Assembly (NCBI GenBank): GCA_022592435.1
Contig: JABYQS010000085.1
Span: 100,179 to 164,178, forward strand
Origin: Cerioporus squamosus
Taxonomy: Eukaryota; Basidiomycota; Agaricomycetes; Polyporales; Polyporaceae
Direction of reading: 5' to 3'
Length of the DNA: 64,000 bases
A program made the position numbers and the translations under genes. The stretch's first letter is position 1; each line of letters begins with the position of its first letter. The notes under the pieces were generated by a model. It was not told the DNA's origin. It did not search any database and saw only the letters and a list, made by a program, of their open reading frames with translations. Below are positions 47,723 to 58,554 of the stretch, in pieces.

Positions 47723-48713
47723 TCACCACATCGGTATCCCCTCGTACACTTGCCAAGCCTCGTAGATGGTCATCCCGCCGACCGCACTCGCCTGCATCCA
47801 CATCTCCACAAACTCCTGGTCATAAAGGGAAGGCGGTTCCCATTTCCACTTCTTTCCCTTCTGCCGGTACCATCCGGGCAGCCTGATGCTCGTCCCCTGG
47901 CCGGCGGGCTTCTTCTCATACGCGAGACCTCTGTTGAGGCAGTTCTGGCAGTGGGTAGCGACACCGGTGAGTGCAAGACGAGTACGCGCGTCGAGCGTGC
48001 TGTCGTCAACCAAACGTGTGCGGTAGACGGGGAAGGGGTGTCGGAAGACGAAGTCCTCGTCTGGCATGCGGAACACGACAGGGATGACGCCAGCGAGTGC
48101 CGGGTTCCGATCCTCCTTTATAATTGTCTTCACATATTCACGGCAGCTGTTCATCAGACCGTCCCACGGGGCTTTTAGGACCTCTGATTTGTCTTTGTGC
48201 AGAAGGTCGACGGAGAGAAGATGAAAAGGAGCGGCGGGATTGCCGTCCCAGTTCTGGCGCATACTGATGAGACACACGACGCCCCGCGGCGCTGAGAGCG
48301 CATGTGCTACACCGCCGGCGAGGTACACAGTGCAGTCCAGCAGACCTTTGACTGACTCGGCATGTATGTCGACCCAGTCCGCGAAGATCTTGGCAACGTT
48401 AATAGGTGAGGGGTTCTTCATCTCATGGTGCGCGTCAAGTTCAGGTCGGCGACAGATATCCCTGCAGTGCATGGCCGCATATATCGAGCACGCATGTTAG
48501 CGTAGGTTTTTGTAGGAAAGGGCCGACAAAGACCCACCTGTGTGAACGCCACGCAGCTTTCTGGCAGTCCTTACTGCAGTAGTACATCGTCGAACACCCG
48601 CCACAAAGCTTCAACGGAGTCTCCGTGGTTGCTGCACGTCTGCAGTGGTCACAACGCGGGGTTTGACCGATGATCGGTAGATGCGCGAATGAAACTGATT
48701 CGTCCGGTGGCAT
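47723..48713 (-). CDS. MYND zinc-finger protein
   Basis: Two exons (48538-48713, 47723-48461) around a 76-nt intron. Exon 1 has the MYND finger: CDHC, CGGC, YYCSKDCQKAAWRSHR, with the last Cys (DIC) supplied by exon 2. The body (about 245 residues) shares the layout of its neighbours: an N-terminal helix pair, LAGV/GVIPVVFRMPDE, the FPVYR motif and a Trp-rich end (LPGWYRQKGKKWKWEPPSLY). It is the most divergent of the cluster. The MYND finger is a protein-interaction module; the body has no enzyme motif that I can see. The cytosol or nucleus is likely, as there is no signal or membrane span. Intact. Confidence 0.82.
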
Positions 48714-49924
48714 GGTGTGCGAGATGGGTGAGAGTAACTGTGACTCGTGAGGCGTCCTCGTCCTCGTCGAAGGGCAAGTTATGCGTGCAAACTCTGGGAG
48801 ACGTCGTCCCGGCCGGGGGTTTCTCCACTGACGAGGCAAAGAGAAGAGAGCTTGCCTTCTCCTGGACGGTGGGAATTTTGGTCACTCCGACAGCTCTGAG
48901 GGCAGCTGAGCAGTGCTTCTGTGGCTGAGTCGCGTACCGTGCGATGCTGCTCGACCAGTTACGCGAGGCGGTCTGGAAACTGGATGGGTGCTTATATTCT
49001 CGAATCGTCACTGTTAGGCAAGCCGGACAGGACCTCAAGCCTCAAGGCTTCATACTTCTCGCGATATAAGCAATAGAGCAAGATGGAGGATATGGTCGAC
49101 AGTGTGAATTCGGACGCTCCTGAAAGACGCGGATCGTTCACGGGGCCATCAGATGGAGAACCTGTCCGTGGCCACCCGACCTTCCGATGCTGTAACCGGA
49201 GTACTAGTATACGTCTTTGGTGTGCTTGAACGCAACACTAGGCTTGCCCTATGTGCAAAGTCAGCCAGGTGCGGAAGGGCGCAACTATTTCTTACCGTTG
49301 AATATCAATGCATCAAACACGACGCCTGGTGCGCCTTAACAAGTAGCTGGGATGTCTAGAACTAAGAGATCACCACTCAGTACAGATCGACGTTCGTAGT
49401 CCAGGGAGAACACGTACTGAATGAATCATATGCTGTCTACACATCCGATGCATATAGCTGCAAGATCAGCACAGACATTGACCGTTAACCAGCTGAGTCG
49501 GAGTGTGACCAAGTACCAACCACGACGACTCGTTAGATGTGCTCCATTCGAGCACAATGCCTGACAGAACACGCAGTCTCATCGCGACTTGAAATGCTTG
49601 ATAGCGTATTGTGTAAGTGTAGGTTCAGTAACTGCGTACGAGCATCGTGCCTCTCTTCATCCGCAAATCGTAGCGATCGGGGAGAAGGCCCACAGAGCGC
49701 TCAGTAGGGATGTTTGCGTGTGCCCGCTGCTGGCGCATCAACGACCTTAGTCTTGTTTAGATGGTACGACGAGTATGTAGCCGCAGGGATCGGGCTGTGT
49801 GTGTTTGCAGGGCTCGTTCCCACTGGGACTGTCAGTATGAATACCCGTACGGGTTATGGGGCAATCTCACCTCGCACATGAGGACCAGAAGCTGGAGCAG
49901 AGCTACTAGAGCGCGGGCCGGGCT
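48714..49924. other. Intergenic inside the MYND cluster
   Basis: No supported gene. A T/A-rich and gene-poor stretch separates two minus-strand MYND genes. Confidence 0.5.
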
Positions 49925-51029
49925 TCACAGCATTCGGAAGAAGAGAATGAGCTCGGGGACCGTGACGCCGACCTCCATCCGAGACAACGTTTCGTCGAGT
50001 GCTTTGAACGCTCCGCGACGGTAGCGATTCCAGTCGGAGAAGAAGGGTCGCCACGTCCGAGTTCCTTGATCACGTACATACTGGCCAGGGAAGGCGAGGA
50101 GTGGCGAAGCATCGTCGATAGGACGCAGGGGGAAGCCCTCGTTGATGCTGCCGATACAGAGAGTGAGGATATCGCCCAACGTCAGACGCTTGCTGATTTG
50201 TGCACATGTGGTGTTGCGCGTCGCGCGATAGAGTGGATAGTATAGGGACTGGGTCATACTGACACCTTGGACCTCGTACATGACGGGAAGGAGGCCAACA
50301 TACGCGGGATGGATGCTATAACGTCGATGTGCGGCCTGACGTTCCGACTCGTATTCCGCCCACTTGAGCCCGGTTTCCGGAATCTCGGCGAATTTCTCCT
50401 CGAGGTTGATGAACTCGTGATATTTGAACTTGAGAATCCGCGACGTGTTGCGTCTGGCAGGTACGCCGGGAGACGATGCGGGAGCCAGGGTGATCCACAA
50501 CATCTTCTGCGGGTTCTGAGACCACTCTATGCCGCCTTCTAGCAAGACGAACGCCTTGGCGCAAGCTTGTAATGCCCAGTCGTGTGCGTCCAGAAACTCC
50601 GTGAACGCCTCCGCGAAGCCATGGAAAGACGAGAAACCGAGTGACTGCAGCTCTTCATTGATCGCCGTCGCGGTCTCTGGCTCGGCCGCAAATTCCACCG
50701 TTGTACGGCAGTGAATTCTATAAGTTTTATCCGAACTCGGTGGGCAAGGATGCCGGGAGAGACACGATTGAAGGGAATACTCACTTGTGCTTGTTCCAGT
50801 CTGCCTTCTGGCAGTCCCTACTGCAGTATCTGGAAGTCATACATCCGCCGCATCTCCTCAACCGAAAGTTCTCCCCTTCAGTCTGCGACGACCGCCCGCA
50901 GTGGTAGCAGCGACGAAGTGCCGAGAGCGACGAGGCAGAGAATACTTCCGGGAAGTTACCCAGGATCGCTTCCAGAGGCACCGCGTTCACGTCTATGGGT
51001 TCTGAATCATCCGTTGGTGCGCCATCCAT
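49925..51029 (-). CDS. MYND zinc-finger protein
   Basis: Exon 1 (50785-51029) and exon 2 (49925-50717) join over a 67-nt intron. The junction makes HKIHC, the last zinc-binding pair of the finger (earlier CYHC, CGGC, YCSRDCQKADW). The start at MDGAPTDDSEPIDV was chosen over an upstream in-frame ATG at 51203 because its context and the neighbours' length fit better. The body reads LGFSSFHGFAEAFTEFLDAH, FVLLEGGIEWSQNP, AYVGLLPVMYEVQGVSMTQ, YYPLYR, GDILTLCIGSINEGFPLRP, FPGQYVRDQGTRTWRPFFSD and ends ELILFFRML. This is the best-preserved member and a useful reference for the family. Function unknown. It is divergent from the next gene, with 261 bp between starts. Confidence 0.85.
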
Positions 51030-51290
51030 GTCCGCAGTGATAGGCCCGTGAGTCGCTTGACGAGAACAAAAGACGAGCAGAGGAGGAGGCTGGGAAGACG
51101 GCTTGAGCCTTGCGGCGCCGTACGAGCAATTGTGCGGCGCGCGCTCTGCCGGACCGACCTTGCCCTGCCCACAACTCTCACCCACCGCCAGCCTCCGAGT
51201 CAAGTGTCATGGCCACATTGATCCCGACGCAACTTAACCTCTAACCCCCACAACCCCTCGCCCTCCTAGTCGACCTGCTGGGAAGCAGTC

Positions 51291-52374
51291 ATGCAAGACA
51301 CCGACGACTACGTCAAGCCGCAATATGTCCCAGCCGAGCTGCGCTACTGCGATCGCTGTGGGCAACCGGAGGCGAAGGGGCGGAAGCTCAGGAAATGCAG
51401 CGCATGCGCTAGCGTCGTATACTGCGGAAGGGAATGTCAAAGAGCGGCATGGAGTAAGCACAAGTGAGTTCCTGACTGGTTACTCTGAGGGATATAAAAT
51501 CTTTTCGGGGACGCTCCTCGGCGGGAGGAAGCACAGTCTCTATCGGCATGGGTGGCATCGCCTTGGGCTTGTAGCTGCGACTGACACCTTTCGTTCATGC
51601 AGGCTGATTTGTCGTGTTATGGACGGTGACAAGGAAGTGATGCACTCCATGGACGCCAAGGTCCGACGCTTAGGCTTCCAGTCCGGCGAGGCCTTCTCGC
51701 AAGCCCTGCTCGACTTCATCGACGCACACACCTGGGCATTCGAACGCCTCACGAGCGCACACGTCCTTCACATGGGCGGCATCGAAGCTCTCCAGGACCC
51801 ACCCAAGCTGGTCGAGATCGTCCTTCGCTGCCGGCCCTCCTACAAGGTCGAGCGGAACCCCGCGAGCGCGTTCCACGTCGTCGGCCAGGGAATACACCCG
51901 CTCTCCGCCCACCTGTGCCGGCACCCGAAGGCACAAGAGAACTGGGACATGGCCGCCCCGACTCGCGAGAACACGCACAACATCTACCTGAAGATGGGCG
52001 ATCCCACATACGTCTGCCTCATCCCCGTCATGTACGTCGTGGAGAACGTCTCCATCAGCGAGATGTTCTTCTACCCGCAGTACCGCTGGACACATCCGGA
52101 GCCTCCACCACGGGCGCTGCTGAGCGACGTGTTCACGCTGTGCTCAAGTAGCATCAACGAGTGCTTCCCGCTGCGGGTCACCGAGGGTACACGGAGCGTT
52201 CTCCCCGGACAGTTTGTGCGCTCGAAGGGACGCTGGGTCTGGCAACCGCTGTTCTCGGAGTGGAGTCACTTCGCAGTCGACAGCAGTGGTCACAGGGGCC
52301 TCCAGAATACGGTGGCGGAGCTCGGCGCAGGGGATCGACTACCTGAGCTGATAAGTGCTATCAGTGCATTATGA
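51291..52374 (+). CDS. MYND zinc-finger protein
   Basis: Exon 1 (51291-51463) carries CDRC, CSAC, VYCGRECQRAAWSKHK. A 139-nt intron (51464-51602) leads to LIC, which completes the finger. The body follows the family order: LGFQSGEAFSQALLDFIDAH, HMGGIEALQDPPKLVEIVLR, YVCLIPVMYVVENVSISEMF, FYPQYR, LLSDVFTLCSSSINECFPLR, LPGQFVRSKGRWVWQPLFSE and LPELISAISAL. It is shared head to head with the gene at 49925-51029. The body shows no signal peptide, helix span or catalytic motif. Intact, function unknown. Confidence 0.85.
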
Positions 52375-52839
52375 CCTCGAGAGGTGAGTGCTTGCCTGCC
52401 TTGCCTTGTGTCGACCACGCGCTCATGACTGAAGCAGGGACGGTCCATGCTCATGCTATAACTATGCACATGTAGCCTAGAAACACACGTGGACTCGGTG
52501 TATCCGTACGTTCGGACTGTATGGTTGTAAGACTAGGCCAATCGAACCCATCCTATGATCACTCACATCACAAACAGTACTGCATGCTTCTCGTCGCGCC
52601 TGCGCAGATGCATACACTCCGTACACAGGGTAAAAGCACGTCCAGCAACAGGCCTGAGGGTGTAGGCGATCAAGCGGACTTCCGGCATGTTCGAGTGCTA
52701 GCTCGCAGCTATAGTGACTTCGTCCTAGGAAGTTGATACATGTTCTAGGTTCAGATGCCGCTGCATGTGAGTTACGCCGTTCACGAATTCCATCACCCGA
52801 CTCACCCATGTTGGGAAACTGTCACAGCAATCCGCATGC
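52375..52839. other. Spacer between MYND genes
   Basis: This is where the second exon of the minus-strand MYND relic (52840-53076) would be expected. I find no trace of the conserved body here. Confidence 0.5.
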
Positions 52840-53076
52840 TCAGAAGAGCGCGCTGGGCGGCTGCCTCTGGAGCGTACGCTTGTGTTCTCGCCATGCACGC
52901 TTCTGACACTCCTTGCTGCAGTACATCACGCCGAAGCATCCTGCGCACCGAGTGGAGTCCTGAACAGCGTTGCAATGCGAACATCGCCGGAGTGAGGAGA
53001 CATAGTGGGCCATGGTCGAGCTTGTTTTTGTTGTGGAGGCACGCTCAGGCTGAGGCTGCCTAGAGGACACCGACAT
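52840..53076 (-). pseudogene. MYND finger exon without the rest of the gene
   Basis: A 78-residue frame with CSHC, CAGC, MYCSKECQKRAWREHK, then a stop 12 residues later. The last Cys normally comes from exon 2, and a GTACGC donor-like site lies right after EHK. No body exon follows. It is probably a truncated gene copy. Expression as a finger-only peptide is possible but unproven. Confidence 0.65.
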
Positions 53077-53338
53077 GACGAGGAGTTCTGGTAGTGAAGC
53101 TGAAATGCGAGTGGTGCAAGGTTGACCTTGAAGTTGAGGTCAACAGTCGAACGGAATGGTAGGTACTTACTTAAGTACTGTTAAGTACTGTATGTACATA
53201 TGTAATCGGTCGAAACTCGGTCCCACGAGGCGCTCTGTCTAGTTTCCGAGGTTTACATTCATCCACAACCATCACCCTCACAGTTCACTATACTCGGTCA
53301 CTGTGCTATCGGTTTCCTGTCAGCATCAGCACGACAGT

Positions 53339-54607
53339 ATGTCTAGTGGAGAATCTTCGAGGGGGCCTTCAACTTATTCTCCCTCGTCCACGGCTTTACA
53401 ATGTTGCCATGAGTGCGGACGAACCCAGGATGAGGAGGTTCGGTTGCGAAGGTGTGTAGGGTGTTTCAGCGTCCTATACTGCAGCAAGACATGTCAGAGG
53501 AAGGGTTGGAAGTAAGATATACGCCACTTTTGAGCGGATCCATCGACAACTCGTCACGCAGGCCGATATGCCACAACAACGCGGACGCCATAGCAAACCC
53601 GCAATCGGGCTGGAACCAACAGTTGCAGGACCTTGGCTTCGGGAGTCTCTCAGCCTTCACCGAAGCCCTGGTACAGTGGCTGGACGCCCACAAACCTGCT
53701 CTACAGATGTGCGCCGATGTGGCGGTCACCAAAGACGGCGGCATGGACTCGTCCCATAACACACGCAAGATGCTACTGTGTTTCCTGGTGCCGAGGTCCT
53801 CCATGGATCTTCCCTCCACCCGCAACCCCTCTCTCACGTTCCAGTACAAAAACAACTATCTGCTTACCCTCGACGAGAATTTCCTCGATACATCCGGTTT
53901 GCGGAGCGACTGGGAGTGCGGCGCAGCGGTACGGGCGGACCTGAACGAGAGATACGCGTCACACCCCTTCTACGCTGGCTTGCTCCTGGTTATCGTCAAT
54001 GTTAAAGGTTTCCAGATGGCGCAAATCCTGTACTTCCCACACTTCCGCCCTGGCCCTACTTGCGTTCCTGCCGCTGCAATCCTGGCTGCTGCGCACATCA
54101 GTAAAGTGTGAAAAGTCTGAGAGCTCTGAGATCTCTTAAATTTAAATTCAGAGTTTACAGAGGTCTACAGACCTCAGAGCCATTCTCCACCATGGCTGAA
54201 AAATGAACATTGATATGTTTTGGAAGAGGCCTCTGAGGTCTGACATTTCTGACCTCTGAGGATGTCTGTGGGAGAACTCTCAGAGTTCTCAGACTTTTTC
54301 CACTTCACTGATGCAGCCCGTTGTCTTGCAAGATGTCCTAGGTCTGATTCACGGCAGTATCAACGAAGGCTTCCCGCTACGCCCAGTTGACGACGAATTT
54401 TCCGCCCCTGCCCTCCCCGGCCGATTCGTGCGCGGCCATGGGGGCTGGTCGTGGCAGCAGCTCTTCCCTGACTGGAGCCAGTACAGACGTGGTCGGCACC
54501 GAGGAATGGACAAGACGCTTGACGGGATGAGAACTGGCTTCTCCCCGCGGGAACTCATGCTCGCTTTGAGGTCTCAGTCCTTTTGGAATGCTACGGTGCC
54601 TTCCTGA
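53339..54607 (+). pseudogene. MYND zinc-finger gene split by a MITE
   Basis: Exon 1 (53339-53511) encodes CHEC, CVGC, LYCSKTCQRKGW; a 50-nt intron leads to exon 2 at 53562 and PIC. The body runs LGFGSLSAFTEALVQWLDAH, FYAGLLLVIVNVKGFQMAQI and YFPHFRPGP until 54098. There a 212-bp element interrupts it and adds a stop within a few codons. After the element the family body resumes: VLQDVLGLIHGSINEGFPLR, LPGRFVRGHGGWSWQQLFPD, ending at 54607. Only a two-base duplication (at) flanks the insert, and the two coding parts are in frame if the insert and one copy are ignored. The insert has GT near its start and AG just after its end, but that pair would shift the frame. Confidence 0.8.
54099..54310. 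mobile_element. 212-bp MITE with terminal inverted repeats
   Basis: The left end starts cagtaaagtgtgaaaagtct and the right end closes agactttttccacttcactg; the ends are inverted copies over about 33 bp with few mismatches. The inside is made of small palindromes around agaggtct/agacctct and has no coding frame. It is flanked by a probable two-base duplication (at). The superfamily is unclear: CAGTG ends occur in several DNA transposon groups. It sits within a MYND exon. Confidence 0.85.
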
Positions 54608-55174
54608 TGCGTACGTGAGTCCAGGCTACTCACTTCACTATACCCCGGGGCGCTGATGTCCTCCGATGACCAGGAGCATATGCCAGGTCGTACATGCCGC
54701 CACTCTATTTCCGGAACCTGTTCAGCACCATTGACGGGCGTTCACTACATAGTCACTTCCGAGTCCGGGACGAAGACATCTGCACGTATGGTCACCCCCG
54801 CGTCCTTCTTCGCACCTTGTCCCTGTGTCGTACTCATTCAGCATTGGGTTTGTGTCACCGGTGCCCAATGCCATGTCGCACATCCGTCGTCACGGTGTGT
54901 GGCATCCCATCGCAGATTTCGCTCGCTCACCACTTCGCCTCGCTCAGCGGCTCATCCTGATACGTCCCTTCTCGGCATAGTGAAACGTCAAGCCCTCCGC
55001 TCAACCGTTCATACCTCCCTTGGTTCCTGGTCGGGTCCATATATTTGCCTGAGACTTTAGTCCTGCTGCGTCGGCATCGGCGCCGTGCATGACATTCCCC
55101 TCTCTCTACCACGCTCCTCCCATTGGTCGCTGTCGTCCTCGTTCCAGCTCAAGTTACGTCTGTCGATTTCGTCA
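54608..55174. other. Intergenic between MYND gene and copia LTR
   Basis: No gene recognised. The 3' flank of the split MYND gene up to the left LTR boundary. Confidence 0.5.
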
Positions 55175-55774
55175 TGATGAAGTCTGAACCTGTGAAGGCA
55201 AGTCGCAACGACTAGCAGACGAGTGGACAACACGAGTCCTCAGTCAGTAGAGCAAAAGACTGATAGCATAGACACAAGTACCTAGCAGACGAGTGGACAA
55301 CACGAGCTACAAAGTACTTGTAAGTAAAGCATAAGTAAGCATAGGTAGGCGAGTACTTACTCCTCAGTCAGTAGAGCAAAAGACTGAGGAGACGAAGCCC
55401 AAGAGTCCCTCCTTATATACTGTGTCTGGAGTAGCATGAGTAAGCGACAGAAAGGAGAGCATAATGCTGTCTGAGTCAGAACGAGTAGGGATGACTCAGA
55501 CGATGACGAAGGATGACGAAGATACGACAAATACGAGGTCACAAGGGCATGTCTAGTACAGCCCAGAGATATCTAGAAAGAACTAGAAAGGTCCGGAGTG
55601 TTGCAGAACGCACTGGAATGGACTGGAAACAAAGAGAAGCCAGGTAACCACATGGTTTCGTACAACGTACCCTAAAAGGAAATGAAGAAGCATAGCCTAA
55701 GATCTAATCGTAAGAGGCTGTGCCCATAGCGCCTAATGCGCAACTAATGTCCATAGTCCATAGTAAGTTCAACA
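55175..55774 (-). repeat. Copia 3' LTR
   Basis: Starts tgatgaagtctgaacc and ends agtaagttcaaca on the plus strand. Contains the duplicated motif agcagacgagtggacaacac and, on the minus strand, TATATAAGG near 55413-55421 as a promoter TATA box. Confidence 0.93.
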
Positions 55775-55787
55775 CTCCCACTCGTTC
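55775..55787 (-). other. Polypurine tract of the copia element
   Basis: The minus strand reads GAACGAGTGGGAG directly before the 3' LTR, the site where plus-strand DNA synthesis is primed. Confidence 0.7.
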
Positions 55788-58554
55788 AAGACGCGGAGGT
55801 AACGAGACCCGAATTTGCCACGAAGTACTCCATGACGTGCAGTGAAGCATTCTTGGTCAACGGATCTGCCAGATTCTCCTCACTAGGAATAGCATAGATG
55901 TCCATGTTTGGAGTCTCGGCATATTCGCGTACGAAGTGGTAGTGCGTCTCGACGTGCTTACAACGCCGGTCGACGGCTGGGTTCAACGCAAGGTGAATAG
56001 CACCATGGTTGTCGACGCACATCGGCGTAGCCGAGCCCATGTCATCCCCTAACTCATCGCCAAACGTCCTAAGCCACATCATCTGACGAGCAGTGTCTGA
56101 AGCCGCCTTGTACTCTGCCTCAGTGGACGAGAGAGAGACGGTCTGTTGACGTCGAGATGCCCAAGACACGGCACCTCCTGCCATCAGGAAGACGAAAGCG
56201 GTCTGCGAATGCCTATCATCGCGATCTTCTGCCCAGTCTGAATCGGAATACGCGATCAGGCCAGCATTAGATGCACCGTCGTATCGTAGGCGATAATGCG
56301 ATGTACCCCGGAGATACCTTAAGACATAGAGGAGTCTATCAAGGTGATCGTCGGCAGGGTTCGCACTGTACTTGCCCAGACGGTTGATGGCATACGAGAT
56401 ATCTGGTCGCGTCCCAAGACAGGCATAGAGAAGACTGCCCATCAAGCTCTGGAAACGCTGACGCAACTTCGCCGGTGCTTCTGTGGTAGCAGCTTCGATA
56501 ACTGCACCAGCAGGGAGAGGAGTACGCGCAGGCTTGCAGCTGGCCATCTGATAGTTCTCGAGAATGGCCTCGATGTACTCTTCCTGGTCGATGTCAAGTG
56601 TCCGTGAGAGACGATCTCGACGTATACGAAGACCAAGGAATCGCTGAATAGGACCCAAGTCCGTCATCTTATACTGCTTGCCAAGCGCCTTCTTGACCTT
56701 GTCGATATGCCCTCGACTGTCACCCATGAGAAGTAGGTCGTCGACATAGAGGACAATGATCGTGACACGGTCTGGGTCTGAATCCCCCCCTTGTCGGCGA
56801 TATACATAGACTCCGGCATCAGAGTATGTCCGAACAAATCCCTGTCCGATGAGCGATTCGTGAATCTTCTTGTTCCATTGGCGAGAGGCTTGCTTAAGAC
56901 CATAGATGGCCTTCTTAAGCAGACAAACGTAGTCCTCTTTGCCTTTCACGACCCAGCCCTCGGGTTGTTCCATGTAGACCTCCTCATCCAAGTCCCCATT
57001 GAGGAACGCAGTCTTAACGTCCATCGCATCGATCTCCCAGTCCTCTAGGGCAGCGTGCGCCAAGAGATACCGGATAGACTCGAATCGAGCGACAGGAGAG
57101 AAGGTTTCGTGGTAGTCCTTCCCATAGACTTGCGTAAAGCCTCGTGCAACCAGACGTGCTTTGTAGCGACCGTCTGATTTACGATCATAGACCCAGCGAC
57201 ATGAGACAACGGATCGGTCCTTAGGACGAGGAACCAAGACCCAAGTCCTGTTCGCCATGAGAGACTCATACTCCGAACGTTCAGCCGCAATCCATTGCTC
57301 ACGATCTGGTGAAGCCATGGCGTCCTTATGATGCTCAGGAATGCCAGACTTATACCGCGAATAGAAGAGCGAGGCTAGGATTGCTTCTGCTTCACGCTGA
57401 TCACCGTCCTTATCCGTACGTGCATCTACTTGAGCAGGAGGTTCATCACCATAGACGTTATCTCTGGTGTGACGTTCTGGCATCTTCCCCTTGTTCTCTC
57501 GAGGAGAGCGACGAGGAGGAGCGTTTCCACCCTCAGGTGGATGACGACGCCGTTGGTGACGAGGAGCTTGCGGATGAGGAGCAGGTGGTGGTTGCTCAGG
57601 CTGCTGCGGTTGCTGCGGCTCTGGAGCAGGTGGAGGAGCTGGAGCAGGGTCTGCAGGAGGAACTGGAGGAGGAACTGGAGGAGGAGCGTCATCTGAATCG
57701 TCGTCGAGACGATCAGGAACAGGAAGGTCAGCATCACCGTCGGAAGGTTCCTCAGGTGGCTGGTAATCAGGGAACGGACTGTCGTCGGGGGTAGCTCGAC
57801 GAGTGCCGGTGTCCGCACGTGCAGGAAATATGGTCTCATCGAAGATCACATCGCGAGATACTTCGACTTGACGGGTGGTCGGGTTCCATAGGCGATACCC
57901 CTTTGAACCCGGCTCATAGCCCACAAACGTCCTCTCGACGGCCTTCTGGTCGAGCTTCCCTTGACGTTTGTCTTTCTGCACGTGTACGTAGGCTTTGCAC
58001 CCAAACACCCGGAAGTAGGAGACGTCCGGCTTGTTGCCGGTCCAGATGGTGATGGGGCACTCCCACTTAAGTCGTCTCATCGGCTGACGGTTATATATGT
58101 GAACGGCAGCATCAAGAGCGAGCTTCCAGAATCCATGAGAAAGGCCAGCAAAGTGAAGCATGCATAGAGCCTTCTCAGAGATCGTACGGATGAAGCGTTC
58201 AGCTCGTCCATTCTGCTGAGACGTTCCTGGCATCGTCTTATCGTGCTCAATCCCAAATTCACGAAGCATGGCTTGGAACGAGTCGGACATGTACTCCCCC
58301 CCTCGATCGGAACGTACTTTCTGATCTGTGCTCCGTCTGGTTCTCAGCCCAAGATTTGAACTGTCTGAAGGCTCCTCCTGATCGGACTTCCGCTTGAGAG
58401 CATAAACGGCAGCCAGACCGGAGCAGTCATCGACGAAGACACGAAGTAGTGAAGCCACCGATCGATGTGCCAAGAGGCCTGCAATGTCCATGTGGACGAG
58501 AGCGAGAACAACTGTAGCACGCTTCTCAGAAGGAGGGAAGGGACGACGAGTCAT
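55786..58554 (-). CDS. Copia pol: integrase, reverse transcriptase, RNase H (intact frame)
   Basis: A 922-codon open frame. The integrase core begins at HMDIAG, VFVDDCSG, SDRGGEYMSDSF and PGTSQQNGRAERFIRT, giving the D, D and E of the DDE site. FGCKAYVHV and GYEPGSKGYRLW mark its C-terminus. A Pro/Glu-rich linker (PPPVPPPVPPADPAPAPP) follows. Reverse transcriptase has AIYGLKQASRQWN and the catalytic YVDDLLLMGD. RNase H has YSDSDWAEDRDDR, AVSWASRRQQTVSLSSTEAE and DNHGAIHLALNPAVDRRCKH. The first codons are not a true start; the frame continues from degraded upstream sequence that still shows LVHRRWGHPGKEA, the GAG-pre-integrase. The enzyme region alone seems conserved. Confidence 0.93.
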   Translation of the reverse strand: MTRRPFPPSEKRATVVLALVHMDIAGLLAHRSVASLLRVFVDDCSGLAAVYALKRKSDQEEPSDSSNLGLRTRRSTDQKVRSDRGGEYMSDSFQAMLREFGIEHDKTMPGTSQQNGRAERFIRTISEKALCMLHFAGLSHGFWKLALDAAVHIYNRQPMRRLKWECPITIWTGNKPDVSYFRVFGCKAYVHVQKDKRQGKLDQKAVERTFVGYEPGSKGYRLWNPTTRQVEVSRDVIFDETIFPARADTGTRRATPDDSPFPDYQPPEEPSDGDADLPVPDRLDDDSDDAPPPVPPPVPPADPAPAPPPAPEPQQPQQPEQPPPAPHPQAPRHQRRRHPPEGGNAPPRRSPRENKGKMPERHTRDNVYGDEPPAQVDARTDKDGDQREAEAILASLFYSRYKSGIPEHHKDAMASPDREQWIAAERSEYESLMANRTWVLVPRPKDRSVVSCRWVYDRKSDGRYKARLVARGFTQVYGKDYHETFSPVARFESIRYLLAHAALEDWEIDAMDVKTAFLNGDLDEEVYMEQPEGWVVKGKEDYVCLLKKAIYGLKQASRQWNKKIHESLIGQGFVRTYSDAGVYVYRRQGGDSDPDRVTIIVLYVDDLLLMGDSRGHIDKVKKALGKQYKMTDLGPIQRFLGLRIRRDRLSRTLDIDQEEYIEAILENYQMASCKPARTPLPAGAVIEAATTEAPAKLRQRFQSLMGSLLYACLGTRPDISYAINRLGKYSANPADDHLDRLLYVLRYLRGTSHYRLRYDGASNAGLIAYSDSDWAEDRDDRHSQTAFVFLMAGGAVSWASRRQQTVSLSSTEAEYKAASDTARQMMWLRTFGDELGDDMGSATPMCVDNHGAIHLALNPAVDRRCKHVETHYHFVREYAETPNMDIYAIPSEENLADPLTKNASLHVMEYFVANSGLVTSAS

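Noticed and set aside
54099..54320. The MITE as a clean spliced intron
   Set aside because: The single good GT-AG pair (54101 to 54316) shifts the reading frame after the insert.
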